Notes under the pieces: generated by a model | What the model saw: the letters and a program-made list of their open reading frames with translations, nothing else | Told to the model about the DNA's origin: nothing | Databases searched by the model: none | Shown here: positions 45,316 to 53,674 of the stretch, piece by piece | Layout: each line of letters begins with the position of its first letter | How positions within the stretch are numbered: the first letter of the stretch is position 1 | Assembly (NCBI RefSeq): GCF_052068095.1 | Contig: NZ_JBQHDG010000029.1 | Span: 71,440-135,439 of the forward strand | Reading direction: 5' to 3' | Source of the DNA: Phytohabitans sp052068095 | GTDB lineage: Bacteria > Actinomycetota > Actinomycetes > Mycobacteriales > Micromonosporaceae | Length of the DNA: 64,000 nucleotides | Made by a program: the position numbers and the translations under genes

Positions 45316-45364
45316 CAGCGAAAGCGCGATCCGCCGGCCCCACCGCGAACCTACGGTTGAGCGC

Positions 45365-45949
45365 ATGACCGACCAGACACTCGACGACGCCGTCTACAAC
45401 CGGCTGCTCAAGGAGCGCATCATCTTCCTCGGCAGCGAGGTAAACGACGCGGTCGCCAACCGCATCTGCGCGCAGCTGCTGCTCCTGGCCGCCGAAGACC
45501 CCACCCGCGACATCAACCTGTGGATCAACTCACCCGGCGGCTCGGTGTACGCCGGCATGGCCATCTACGACACCATGCAGTTCATCGACAACGACGTGTC
45601 CACTGTGGCCATGGGGCTGGCCGGCTCGATGGGCCAGTTTCTGCTCTGCGCCGGCGCACCCGGCAAGCGCTACGCCCTGCCGCACGCGCGCATCATCATG
45701 CACCAGCCCTCCGGCGGCATGGGCGGGACCGCGGCCGACATCGCCATCCAGGCCGAGCAGATGGTATTCACGAAGAAGTCGCTGCTGGATATGATCGCCC
45801 ACCACACTGGACAGACCTACGACCAGATCGTGCGGGACGCCGACCGCGACCGCTGGTTCACCGCCGAGGAGGCCCGCGTGTACGGCTTCATCGACAAAGT
45901 CATCGCCGGCGCCGGCCAGGTCCCCGCGGGCGCGGGCACCCTCGGCTAG
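45365..45949 (+). CDS. clpP: ATP-dependent Clp protease proteolytic subunit
   Basis: 194 residues, normal ClpP length. The catalytic triad is Ser88 (G-L-A-G-S-M-G), His113 (I-I-M-H-Q-P) and Asp162 (D-R-D-R-W-F). The first residues (M-T-D-Q-T-L-D-D) replace the usual long propeptide, so it belongs to the extra ClpP paralogues of actinobacteria, not the essential clpP1P2 pair. No second clpP or ATPase gene is adjacent. Its stop TAG is in a CTAG that also supplies the stop of the convergent gene. Confidence 0.95.
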   Translation: MTDQTLDDAVYNRLLKERIIFLGSEVNDAVANRICAQLLLLAAEDPTRDINLWINSPGGSVYAGMAIYDTMQFIDNDVSTVAMGLAGSMGQFLLCAGAPGKRYALPHARIIMHQPSGGMGGTAADIAIQAEQMVFTKKSLLDMIAHHTGQTYDQIVRDADRDRWFTAEEARVYGFIDKVIAGAGQVPAGAGTLG

Positions 45950-46491
45950 GCGGCCAGGCACCGTCCATCATGGAGGGTGCCGACGATCCACGGCGTAGCA
46001 CCATTGGTGGAGTCGACCCAGCCGACGAGGCACCCGACGCTCGCCCGCACGCCGTACACGATCGCACCAGCCGGCGCCGGATCGGTGTATCGCGCCACCC
46101 GCACCGCCGGCTCGACGAAGCCCGCCGCGACAAATGCCGCGCGCAGCGCCTCGACCGTGGGCGGCACGGCGAAGACACAGGAGAACGGCTCGGCCGGACA
46201 CTGGGCACCGAGGCCGGCGACGTACGCCTCGCGCACCTTGTCGACCAGCCGGCCGGCCGCCTCCCGCCGGCTCTCCGACAGCGGCTCACGCCGGGCGAAG
46301 TCGTCGGCGAGCCGGTCGCAGTAGCCGTCGTCCGGCTCCGCCCGCGCACACGCGAACCCGTGCACCACCCGCGGCGGCGCGTCCTCGCCCCCGGTCGCGC
46401 CGCGCACCACCGGCACCAGCACCGCGCTCCCGCTGGCCAGCAGCAGCAGGATGCCCAGCGCCAGCCACAACCGCCGTCCCCGCACCGCCAC
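45946..46491 (-). CDS. Membrane-anchored hypothetical protein
   Basis: 181 residues, GTG start. One N-terminal membrane helix (about residues 7-28) is followed by an extracytoplasmic domain with about five cysteines (G-F-A-C-A-R-A, D-G-Y-C-D-R-L, G-A-Q-C-P, F-S-C-V-F) and Y-T-D-P-A-P-A-G-A-I-V. No family recognised. The start is four bases from a CTAG-bounded repeat block, leaving little room for a leader; its promoter must lie within the repeat. Confidence 0.6.
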   Translation of the reverse strand: MAVRGRRLWLALGILLLLASGSAVLVPVVRGATGGEDAPPRVVHGFACARAEPDDGYCDRLADDFARREPLSESRREAAGRLVDKVREAYVAGLGAQCPAEPFSCVFAVPPTVEALRAAFVAAGFVEPAVRVARYTDPAPAGAIVYGVRASVGCLVGWVDSTNGATPWIVGTLHDGRCLAA

Positions 46492-46498
46492 AGACTAG

Positions 46499-46816
46499 AG
46501 ACCTTTCGGCGTCGGGGTGGCTTCGACCCTGAGCCCCTACTTAGACCGAGATTTGAACTACCGCGGCGTCCGTCGTGGTCCGGACCGCTGCTCCCGCGGC
46601 CTCACCCATCCGCCGCTGGTCGCGCTCACCCTGCGCGCAACCGGCCCCGGGGAGAAAGCGGCCGGGGGAATTTGGCTCGCGCCAGGCGGTGGTCGACGTT
46701 TGTCCACAATGCCTGTTCCCGGATCAAAGTCCCCGCCGCGGGGCTGGTGACGCCGCGTCAGGATGGCGCAGGTAGGTGCGGCGACCGCCTACGAATTCCA
46801 AGCGGGACAAGCCCTC
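46499..46816 (+). repeat. CTAG-bounded modular repeat block
   Basis: Bounded by CTAG 46495-46498 and CTAG 46817-46820. The left end is AGACCTTTCGG, as at 62169. A plus core module (46557-46615) is followed by sequence complementary to the block at 41801-41992, including TTGTCCACAA (46700-46709), and by the complement of the right-end module seen at 41720 and 62401. It therefore looks like two partial copies joined head to head. Confidence 0.7.
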
Positions 46817-46820
46817 CTAG

Positions 46821-47206
46821 CGTCCCCCTGCGACAGGTTTCCCTTGATCGGGGCACCGATGCTGGTGATCGTGGTACGCAACTGCCCCTGGAGGGGCAGT
46901 AAACGTCCACGATCTGTTCGCCGGCCGCCGAGGTCGACGCCGATCAAGGAAGCCGAGGCAAGCCACGACCGGGCCCGCACCCGGGAAGGTCGGTCTGGCG
47001 CTGACGCGGAGGTGGGAAATCCGCCTCGAATTACGCAACGCCGCGGGGGCAGCGGCGACGTGAGCCGCAAGCAACAGCGGACGGGTGAGGCCGCGGGAGC
47101 AGCGGTCCGGACCACGACGGACATCGCGGTAGCCCGAAATTTTCTTGTCGAATCAAGGTTTCGAACCCCGAGAGGCCCCGAGAGCTCCCTGGATAGGGTG
47201 TCGGCC
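46821..47206 (-). repeat. Further repeat block up to the LLM oxidoreductase start
   Basis: Starts at CTAG 46817-46820. It contains a perfect small palindrome CTGCCCCT-GG-AGGGGCAG (46889-46906), related to CCTGGAGG motifs in other blocks, and a minus copy of the core module (about 47076-47132). No clear right CTAG. The ATG of the next gene follows. No coding sense. Confidence 0.6.
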
Positions 47207-48103
47207 ATGACTGAGCAGCAGGCCGCGCCGGTCCGGGCCGGCATCGTCATCCTGCCCGACCAGCGCTGGGCGCGGGCCGCCGGTCGGTGGCGGCGCGCCG
47301 AGGAGTACGGGTTCGCGCACGCGTGGACCTACGACCACATCGGCTGGCGCGACCTGGTCGACGGGCCCTGGTTCGACGCGGTGCCCACCCTGGCCGCGGC
47401 CGCGGGCGTGACGTCCCGGATCCGGCTGGGCACGATGGTGGCCAGCCCCAACTTCCGGCACCCGGCGCACTTCGCCCGCGAGATCACCGCGCTGGACGAC
47501 ATCAGCGGCGGGCGCCTCACGCTCGGGGTCGGCGCGGGCGGCGTGGCCGGCTTCGACAACACGGTGCTCGGCGGCGAGGCGCTGCCACCGCGGGCGCGGG
47601 TCGACCGGTTCACCGAGTTTCTGGAGATCCTGGACCCGCTGCTGCGCGGCGAGCGTGTCACCTACCGCGGCCACTACTACACCGCCGTCGACGCCCGCGG
47701 CACGCCCGGCTCGGTGCAGGCCCCGCGGGTGCCGTGGGTGGTCGCCGGGCTGGGGCCGAGGTCGATGCGCCTGGCCGCGAGGTACGGCGCCGGCTGGGTG
47801 ACGACGGTGGGCCGCATGGAATCGCTGGACGAGTGGTGGCGCGCGGCCGGGGAGGCGTCCCGCCGCTTCGACGACGTCCTGGCCGCCGCGGGCCGCGACC
47901 CGTCTACTGTGGACCGCTTCCTGTCCCTTGACTCCGCGCCGCGCTACTCGCTGTCCGGCGCCGGCTACTTCGCCGAGGCGGTGGGGCGTGCCGCCGGCCA
48001 CGGCTTCACCGACGTGCTGTCGCACTGGCCGCGCGCCGACAGCTGGTACGCCGGCGACGAAGCCGTCCTCGAAGAGGTGGCGGGCCTGCTCCGGCTTCAA
48101 TAG
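47207..48103 (+). CDS. LLM-class (probably F420-dependent) oxidoreductase
   Basis: 298 residues from the ATG giving M-T-E-Q-Q-A-A-P-V-R. The luciferase-like TIM-barrel pattern is visible in A-E-E-Y-G-F-A-H-A-W-T-Y-D-H, L-G-T-M-V-A-S-P-N-F-R-H-P and L-G-V-G-A-G-G. Family members reduce or oxidise small molecules using F420 or FMN; the substrate is unknown. The frame is open further upstream only because the repeat block lacks stops there. Confidence 0.88.
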   Translation: MTEQQAAPVRAGIVILPDQRWARAAGRWRRAEEYGFAHAWTYDHIGWRDLVDGPWFDAVPTLAAAAGVTSRIRLGTMVASPNFRHPAHFAREITALDDISGGRLTLGVGAGGVAGFDNTVLGGEALPPRARVDRFTEFLEILDPLLRGERVTYRGHYYTAVDARGTPGSVQAPRVPWVVAGLGPRSMRLAARYGAGWVTTVGRMESLDEWWRAAGEASRRFDDVLAAAGRDPSTVDRFLSLDSAPRYSLSGAGYFAEAVGRAAGHGFTDVLSHWPRADSWYAGDEAVLEEVAGLLRLQ

Positions 48104-48185
48104 AACTCTTCGTGGCTACCAACCCAAAAGGCTGATGACCGTAAAGCGAGCACGAGGAAGTCTACGTATATGACGGCGGTTCGCT

Positions 48186-51116
48186 GTGCGGGGTAGAAAT
48201 CGTCCGCGATCGAGGCGGGTGATCGCCCCAATGGTTGTCGGTGGTCTGCTGGCCGGCATTGTCGCGGTGCTGTCCTTGACGGAGTTGCCGTCCTGGCTAA
48301 ATTGGTGCCCGCCGTGGCTGGCCGTGCTCCTCGTCGCCGGCTTGGGCGGGTCCGCGACGGAGGGCTTGCAGCGGTGGGCCGAACACCAGCGCGCGGTTGC
48401 CGACAGCGAGCGTGCGGCCGTGGACCTGCTTCGCGGATACTTCGGCCGGCATAAGAAGTTTCCTCGCTTCGGCGAGCGGCGCACGGGGGCCCTCGCGCTT
48501 CACGTTCATCCCGCGATCAGCTTGCCCCCGGTCCCCGAGGGCATTGGCGCCGCGCACCGGCCGACGCTACTCTCGCGGACCCACCAAGCAGGAAAGGGCG
48601 TTCTCGATCCGGACCTGCCGGCATTTGTGCCGCGCGAAAAGCAGGAAGAAGTCGAGGCGTGGATGCGTGACGCGCGCATCGACGGCGGATTCTTGATCCT
48701 GGTTGGCGACTCGTGTGTGGGTAAGACTCGCCTACTGTACGAGGCCGCCCGCCAGCATCTCGCCGACTTCGCCGTACTCGCCCCCGTCCTCGGCGACGGC
48801 GGTCTGGTCGACGTCGTAGCGCAGGCGACCTTTCCATTGCCCAATCTGGTCGTGTGGCTCGACGAACTCCAGCGTTTTCTGCCTGGCCCCTATCTCACCG
48901 CGGGCTCCACAGCCATCACCGCGGCCACGATCCGACGGCTTCTCGACGCCCCCGCCCCCGTGGTAATTGTCGGTACCTTGTGGCCAGAGCATGCTCTGCA
49001 CCTTCGCGCCAGCGCGACGGACGCCCCCACCGGCGAAGCGCTGCCACGAAACTCCGATGCCGCCGATATTCTCACCCATCCACGCGTGCATGAAATTCGA
49101 CTCGGTTCATTTTCCGAAGCCGAACGCGCGGCCGCCGCTCGCCTCGCGGCTCACGACCCCCGCTTGGCGGCCGCCCTGAAAGATCACCACTACAATGTGA
49201 CCGAGGCGCTCGCGGGCGTGCGCGAGATCATCAGGCGCTACGGCCGGGCGACCGACGCCCAGTTGGCCATCTTGCACGCGGCCGCCGATGCCCGCAGGGT
49301 TGGCATACAGGCCCCACTTACCGAAACGCTTCTCGTCGATGCCGCGCGCGGATACTTGACGAACATCGAATCAAGCGACGACTGGTTTCGTCCAGCCATG
49401 GACGAACTGACCAGCCACAAACGCCAACAAGACAGGGCCACCGCTCCACTTGTGCCGGTGGCTAGCCCAGACATGCGAAAAGCGCTCGGTTACACCGTTA
49501 CCGACTATCTGCTACAGCAGCTCACCAGGGAACGCCGTAGCCAGCCCATACCGGCGCTCACTTGGCAGGCGTTCACCGGGTGCACCCACTCCGACGGCGA
49601 CCTCCAACGGTTAGCAGAAAGTGCATACCGGCGGCTCCTTTACGAGTACGCCGAACGAACTTATCGGATCATTGTCGGCCGCACCACCGAATTCACCTCC
49701 GACAACATCGTCGATGCGTGGGACATTGCGTTCGCCGCCCGCCAGCTAGCAGCACTCTTGATCGCGCAAGGACGCGCAGTCGAGGCCGTCGACGTGATTG
49801 AGGCGGTCCACACGAGAAAATACTGCTTCTCACCGCAGGTTGTGATTTGGCTAGCAGAGTTGCTCACGGAAGAAGGGCGTACCGACGAGGCGATCGATTT
49901 CCTGCGTGGTCAGACGAAAGAGCTCAAGAGGCTCCTGCGTAAACGTGACAACATAGGCACCGGCAACTTCCACGTCATGGCGTACCAGATGGACGAACTG
50001 TTGGATCACCTCTTGGCCGAGCATGGACGCGAGGACGAATTACGTGCCCGTTACGAATCCGGCATTCGGACCGCCGCACCGGAACTAGGCCGCCTGCTGG
50101 CCAGAGCGGGCCAGCTCGACGACGCGATCAGTGTCCTCCTCGACGGCGTGAAGACCGGAGCCTGGACCGCCGAGCAACGGCTAGCCGAAATATTGGCCGA
50201 GCACGGACGCATCGAGCAGCTCCGTGACCGCGCCAATGCGGGCGACGAGCACGCCGCCGATCAGTTGGTCCACCTTTTGATCGCCCGGGGCCACACCGAC
50301 GAGGCGACCGAAGTCCTGAGACACCACGCCAACGCGTACCACGGACGGGCCAAGCAGTTGGTCCGGCTACTGGTCGCGCAAGGCAGGACAAACGAGGCCA
50401 TCGAAGTCCTGGAGGATCGTATCGCCGACGGTGACTGGTACGACGCGGAGAGGTTGGTCGAGCTGTTGGTCAACCAGGGCCACATCGACGAGACGATCGA
50501 CGTCCTCCGGCCCCACGCGGACGCCGGCGAGAGGCACATGCCCTCGCTGCTGGCTCAAGTGCTGGCAGCACAGGATCGCCTCGACGAGGCGATCGAGATC
50601 CTCCGGACCCACGCCGACGCCGGCAATTGGGACGCCAAGACGCGACTGGCCGAGTTGCTGGCAGCGCATGGCCGTACCGACGCACTACACACCCTCGCCG
50701 ACGCCGGCGAGGAATACGCCGCAGCGCGGCTGAGTCAGCTCTTGGCAGGACAGGGCCGGATCGACGAAGCGGTGGCCATCCTCCGGTCGAGCGCCACCGC
50801 GGGCGGTTGGAGCGTCGACCAACCGCTCGCCGATCTGCTGGCGAACAATGGTCTTCCGGACGGCTCGATCGACTATCTGCGCACCCGCAGCGACGCCGGC
50901 GACTTCCATGCCGCCAGAGGGCTGGTAAGCCTTCTAGCGAAACACGGCTGCGTCGACAAGCTGTCGCTAGAGGTCGTCGCGGGCACGCCAACGGCCGCAA
51001 CGCGCCTGATCGACCTGCTGGTCGAACAAGGCGACACCGCACGAGCCTGGCAAATCCGCCGGTACGGCCTCAACGTCGATGGCTCGCCGCGGACGTCGAC
51101 ACATTCCGGTGGCTGA
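48186..51116 (+). CDS. Membrane-anchored STAND-like P-loop NTPase with C-terminal helical repeats
   Basis: 976 residues, GTG start. Two membrane helices (about residues 13-32 and 42-60) lead to a P-loop domain with Walker A G-D-S-C-V-G-K-T (about 173-180) and Walker B V-V-W-L-D-E-L-Q (about 220). A helical winged-helix-like part follows. From about residue 535 there are ten or more units of about 35 residues built on L-A-E-L-L-A-x-x-G-R-x-D-E-A-I-x-x-L-R, a TPR-like solenoid. This layout fits a STAND-type switch in which repeats sense and the NTPase oligomerises. It stands alone between repeat blocks. GC and codon use are slightly less extreme than in its neighbours. Confidence 0.75.
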   Translation: MRGRNRPRSRRVIAPMVVGGLLAGIVAVLSLTELPSWLNWCPPWLAVLLVAGLGGSATEGLQRWAEHQRAVADSERAAVDLLRGYFGRHKKFPRFGERRTGALALHVHPAISLPPVPEGIGAAHRPTLLSRTHQAGKGVLDPDLPAFVPREKQEEVEAWMRDARIDGGFLILVGDSCVGKTRLLYEAARQHLADFAVLAPVLGDGGLVDVVAQATFPLPNLVVWLDELQRFLPGPYLTAGSTAITAATIRRLLDAPAPVVIVGTLWPEHALHLRASATDAPTGEALPRNSDAADILTHPRVHEIRLGSFSEAERAAAARLAAHDPRLAAALKDHHYNVTEALAGVREIIRRYGRATDAQLAILHAAADARRVGIQAPLTETLLVDAARGYLTNIESSDDWFRPAMDELTSHKRQQDRATAPLVPVASPDMRKALGYTVTDYLLQQLTRERRSQPIPALTWQAFTGCTHSDGDLQRLAESAYRRLLYEYAERTYRIIVGRTTEFTSDNIVDAWDIAFAARQLAALLIAQGRAVEAVDVIEAVHTRKYCFSPQVVIWLAELLTEEGRTDEAIDFLRGQTKELKRLLRKRDNIGTGNFHVMAYQMDELLDHLLAEHGREDELRARYESGIRTAAPELGRLLARAGQLDDAISVLLDGVKTGAWTAEQRLAEILAEHGRIEQLRDRANAGDEHAADQLVHLLIARGHTDEATEVLRHHANAYHGRAKQLVRLLVAQGRTNEAIEVLEDRIADGDWYDAERLVELLVNQGHIDETIDVLRPHADAGERHMPSLLAQVLAAQDRLDEAIEILRTHADAGNWDAKTRLAELLAAHGRTDALHTLADAGEEYAAARLSQLLAGQGRIDEAVAILRSSATAGGWSVDQPLADLLANNGLPDGSIDYLRTRSDAGDFHAARGLVSLLAKHGCVDKLSLEVVAGTPTAATRLIDLLVEQGDTARAWQIRRYGLNVDGSPRTSTHSGG

Positions 51117-51191
51117 GGATGCCTCGGTGGACGGGAGCAGTACCGCGCATGCATGCCTCGTCACCACCCGTAGAGCGTCCTAGGAGGCTAG

Positions 51192-51362
51192 AGAACTTCC
51201 GGGGGGCTCCACCACAGCGGACCGGCCATGCCGCGAGAGCAACGGCCCGGACCACAACGGACGTCGCGGTAGCCCCGGGGATTGAAATGGCCACGAGCGG
51301 CCGCAACCTCATCCCGGGGTGGACGCATCGGTGCGAGCACGTGACTGGTCCCGTGGCGAGTA
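51192..51362 (-). repeat. CTAG-bounded repeat block downstream of the acyltransferase
   Basis: Bounded by CTAG 51188-51191 (another CTAG at 51180-51183) and CTAG 51363-51366, which contains the acyltransferase stop. The left end AGAACTTCCGGG resembles AGACCTTTCGGG of other blocks. It carries a diverged minus copy of the core module (about 51216-51272). Confidence 0.65.
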
Positions 51363-52457
51363 CTAGCGGATCTGGGCGGGAGCGGGGCGGCGTGACCGGG
51401 CCGGCCGGGTCACGCGGCGGTTGAGCAGGCGCATGCCGGGCACCTCGACCCAGCGGTGCAAGGCGTAGGCCAGCGCGTAGGAGACCAGCAGCAGCACGGC
51501 CACGATGCCCAGCGCCGGCCACAACGCCCACGGCCCACCCAGGTCCAGCAGCTCCACCGCCGTCACGATGACCGTCAGGTGTACCAGGAAGAAGGCGTAA
51601 GACACCTCGCCCAGATGGACCACCACCGGGTGCCGCCACGGTGAGCGTTCGCCGCGCAGGTCGGCCACCGCGGCGGCCGGGATGAGCAGGGCGGTGCCGA
51701 CGACGGCGGCCGCGGTGTCCCGGGTGACCGCCGGTAGCCAGCCCACGGCCAGGTAGTTGGCCGCGAAGATGGCGGTGGCCACCCGCAGGCCGGGCCCGCG
51801 CCACGCGCCCAGCAGCACCAGCCGGGCCAGCACGATACCGAGCGTGAACTCGGTCATCCTGGTCACCGGGAAGATGTACACGAACCAGCGCTCGTGCTCG
51901 GGCACCACCGCGACCTCCGCGATCCACGGCATCGCCCAGGTCAGCGCGACCAACCCCAGAGCCGCCGGATACAACGCCGCCGGGCCCAGCCGCCGCAGCA
52001 GCGCGTGCAGCAGTGGAAAGCACAGGTAGAAGAACATCTCGCAGGACAGCGACCAGCCCACCGGATTGACGCCCAGGTAGACGAAGTCCTGTGTGTACCA
52101 GCCGTGCAGCAGCACCGCGCTGGCGCCCAACGGCTCCCAGAAGATCGGCGGTATCCGGTCGGTCACGCGCAGCGACAGCACGGCCAGCGCGAGCGCCACG
52201 AGGTAGGCCGGGTAGATGCGGGCGACCCGGCCCTGCCAGAAGCGCAGCGGCCCGCGGTCCGGCCGGGCCGACCAGGTCAGTACGAAGCCGGAGAGCACGA
52301 AGAAGAACGCGACACCCAGGTCACCCGCGTCGAACAGCAGCTGTGCGCCGCGCCGCGCGATCGGGTCGGTGAGCTTGACCAGCGAGTACGCGTGGAGCCC
52401 GAAGACCCCGAACGCGGCCACGAAGCGCAGCCCGGTCAACGAGGGCAGTCGGGACAC
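51363..52457 (-). CDS. Acyltransferase-3 family integral membrane protein
   Basis: 364 residues, about ten membrane helices. The start L-P-S-L-T-G-L-R-F-V-A-A-F-G-V and the F-F-F-V-L-S-G-F-V-L-T-W motif are typical of acyltransferase-3 proteins, followed by R-I-Y-P-A-Y and W-S-L-S-C-E-M-F-F-Y. The first-helix His is kept (F-G-L-H-A-Y). Such enzymes O-acetylate surface sugars or lipids. Single gene; its stop is in CTAG. Confidence 0.9.
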   Translation of the reverse strand: MSRLPSLTGLRFVAAFGVFGLHAYSLVKLTDPIARRGAQLLFDAGDLGVAFFFVLSGFVLTWSARPDRGPLRFWQGRVARIYPAYLVALALAVLSLRVTDRIPPIFWEPLGASAVLLHGWYTQDFVYLGVNPVGWSLSCEMFFYLCFPLLHALLRRLGPAALYPAALGLVALTWAMPWIAEVAVVPEHERWFVYIFPVTRMTEFTLGIVLARLVLLGAWRGPGLRVATAIFAANYLAVGWLPAVTRDTAAAVVGTALLIPAAAVADLRGERSPWRHPVVVHLGEVSYAFFLVHLTVIVTAVELLDLGGPWALWPALGIVAVLLLVSYALAYALHRWVEVPGMRLLNRRVTRPARSRRPAPAQIR

Positions 52458-52511
52458 AACGCGCGACTCTACCGTCGCGACCCTGCGCCGGCACGGCGAC
52501 CAGACGTAGAA

Positions 52512-52656
52512 GGAGAGGCCGCCACGGGGGAAGCGGCCTCTCCACCTACCAGGTTACCCCGCTTCCGGCGTTCGTGGGTGCCCGCATTTCTTGAGCCGCC
52601 GCTCAGTTGTCGGGTGCCCGACAGACCGAGCCCGAGCTGGCCTGTCGGGCATCCCG
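52512..52656. other. Divergent intergenic region with two stem-loops
   Basis: In the 280-base gap, GGAGAGGCCGC (52512-52522) pairs perfectly with 52533-52543, and a second, imperfect hairpin with TGCCCGACAG / CTGTCGGGCA arms lies at about 52616-52652. Both flanking genes point away, so ordinary terminators are not expected here. They may be remnants of repeat elements, or leader structures. Confidence 0.5.
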
Positions 52657-52737
52657 CGAAGAGACCCCAGTGGCTAGAGTGACCAGCCGAAAGACCCAAA
52701 GTCCGAGCACCACGGCGAACGGGAGGGCCGGGTCACC

Positions 52738-53343
52738 GTGTCCGACGAGGCCGCGCCCCCCGCCGTGGTCCGGCGCCTGGGCCGGGAGTACGGCTGGCTG
52801 CTGGCCGCCGTCGGCCTGGCCGCGCTGGTGCTGGCGTGCTCGGTGCCGTTCGTCACCGGGGTCGGCATGAGCTGGAACTCCGGCGACCCCTTCGCCGCAC
52901 CCGAAAAGCCCGCGCCCGCACCGGTGACCACCCCGACCGCGGCACCCGAGAAAACGCCGGCGCCATCGCCGTCACCGTCGAAAGCCGCCTCCCAGCGACG
53001 GCCCGCCGCACCGCGCACCAGCGCCCCCGCGCCCCGGCGCACGACGGCGGCACCACCCCCACCCGCGGCCGCGCCAAGGGCAGCGGTCGCGGTCGGCCCG
53101 GACGGCGGCGGCATGGGGCTGTGGCAGATGCTCCGCGAGTACTGCACGGTCACCTACCGCACCGACGAGGCGCAGCTGCGCCACGGCACCGGTCAGGCCG
53201 AAAACAACTGGGAGTGCCGGCGCCGCGGCGACAACCCGCTCATCGACATGAACGCCGCCTGCCGCCGAAAGTACGGCAGCGCCGCGTTCGCGCAGTTCTC
53301 CAACCGCAACGACGCCTTCTCGTGGCGCTGCTACCGCCGCTGA
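52738..53343 (+). CDS. Membrane-anchored hypothetical protein with a conserved Cys-containing C-terminal domain
   Basis: 201 residues, GTG start. A cytoplasmic leader and one membrane helix (about residues 20-42) are followed by a long Pro/Ala/Thr/Ser stalk (48-120). A compact C-terminal domain has four cysteines (L-R-E-Y-C-T-V-T-Y, W-E-C-R-R-R-G-D, M-N-A-A-C-R-R-K-Y, W-R-C-Y-R-R). The last part looks like a small extracellular domain shared among related actinobacteria, function unknown. Confidence 0.7.
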   Translation: MSDEAAPPAVVRRLGREYGWLLAAVGLAALVLACSVPFVTGVGMSWNSGDPFAAPEKPAPAPVTTPTAAPEKTPAPSPSPSKAASQRRPAAPRTSAPAPRRTTAAPPPPAAAPRAAVAVGPDGGGMGLWQMLREYCTVTYRTDEAQLRHGTGQAENNWECRRRGDNPLIDMNAACRRKYGSAAFAQFSNRNDAFSWRCYRR

Positions 53344-53418
53344 CACGCGCGCGGCCCGCCGGGCGCCGCAACCGCCGCCGCCAGTAACCGTCCACGTCGG
53401 ACACCGCCAACAATGGAG

Positions 53419-53662
53419 CCGGGCGAGTGGCATCTCGTGCCACCCGCCCGGAAGTGTGTTGTGGGGTGGTGGGCCGGACCGGACCGCTGCGTTGGCCAGT
53501 CCGGCCGGCCCACCACTGGCTGGCCTGACCGTGGGAATCAGGCCGCCCGCTGGCCTGACCGTGGGGGAATCAGGCCGTCTTTCCGGCCCGATTGTGGGGA
53601 TCGGGCCGTCTATGGGACCGGAACCCGGGTGGGTGAGAAGGAGAAGAACCACCCACCCGGGT
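53419..53662. terminator. Series of six stem-loops between convergent genes
   Basis: Six hairpins follow one another: 53419-53451 (CCGGGCG arms), 53467-53517, 53522-53544 and 53552-53576 (both GGCCTGA...TCAGGCC), 53585-53607 (GGCCCGAT...ATCGGGCC) and 53623-53662 (perfect 13-bp ACCCGGGTGGGTG arms). They lie between the hypothetical gene and the convergent GH48 gene, so at least the last acts plausibly as a terminator for the cellulase. So many in a row is unusual. Confidence 0.75.
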
Positions 53663-53674
53663 CGCTGTCCGGGG

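Noticed and set aside
46763..47206. N-terminal extension of the LLM oxidoreductase
   Set aside because: The upstream open frame runs through a repeat block and has no family similarity; the luciferase-like fold starts right after the ATG at 47207.
53585..53662. REP/CRISPR-like array in the convergent gap
   Set aside because: The hairpins differ in arm sequence and spacing; only some are related, so I describe them as stem-loops, not as a uniform array.
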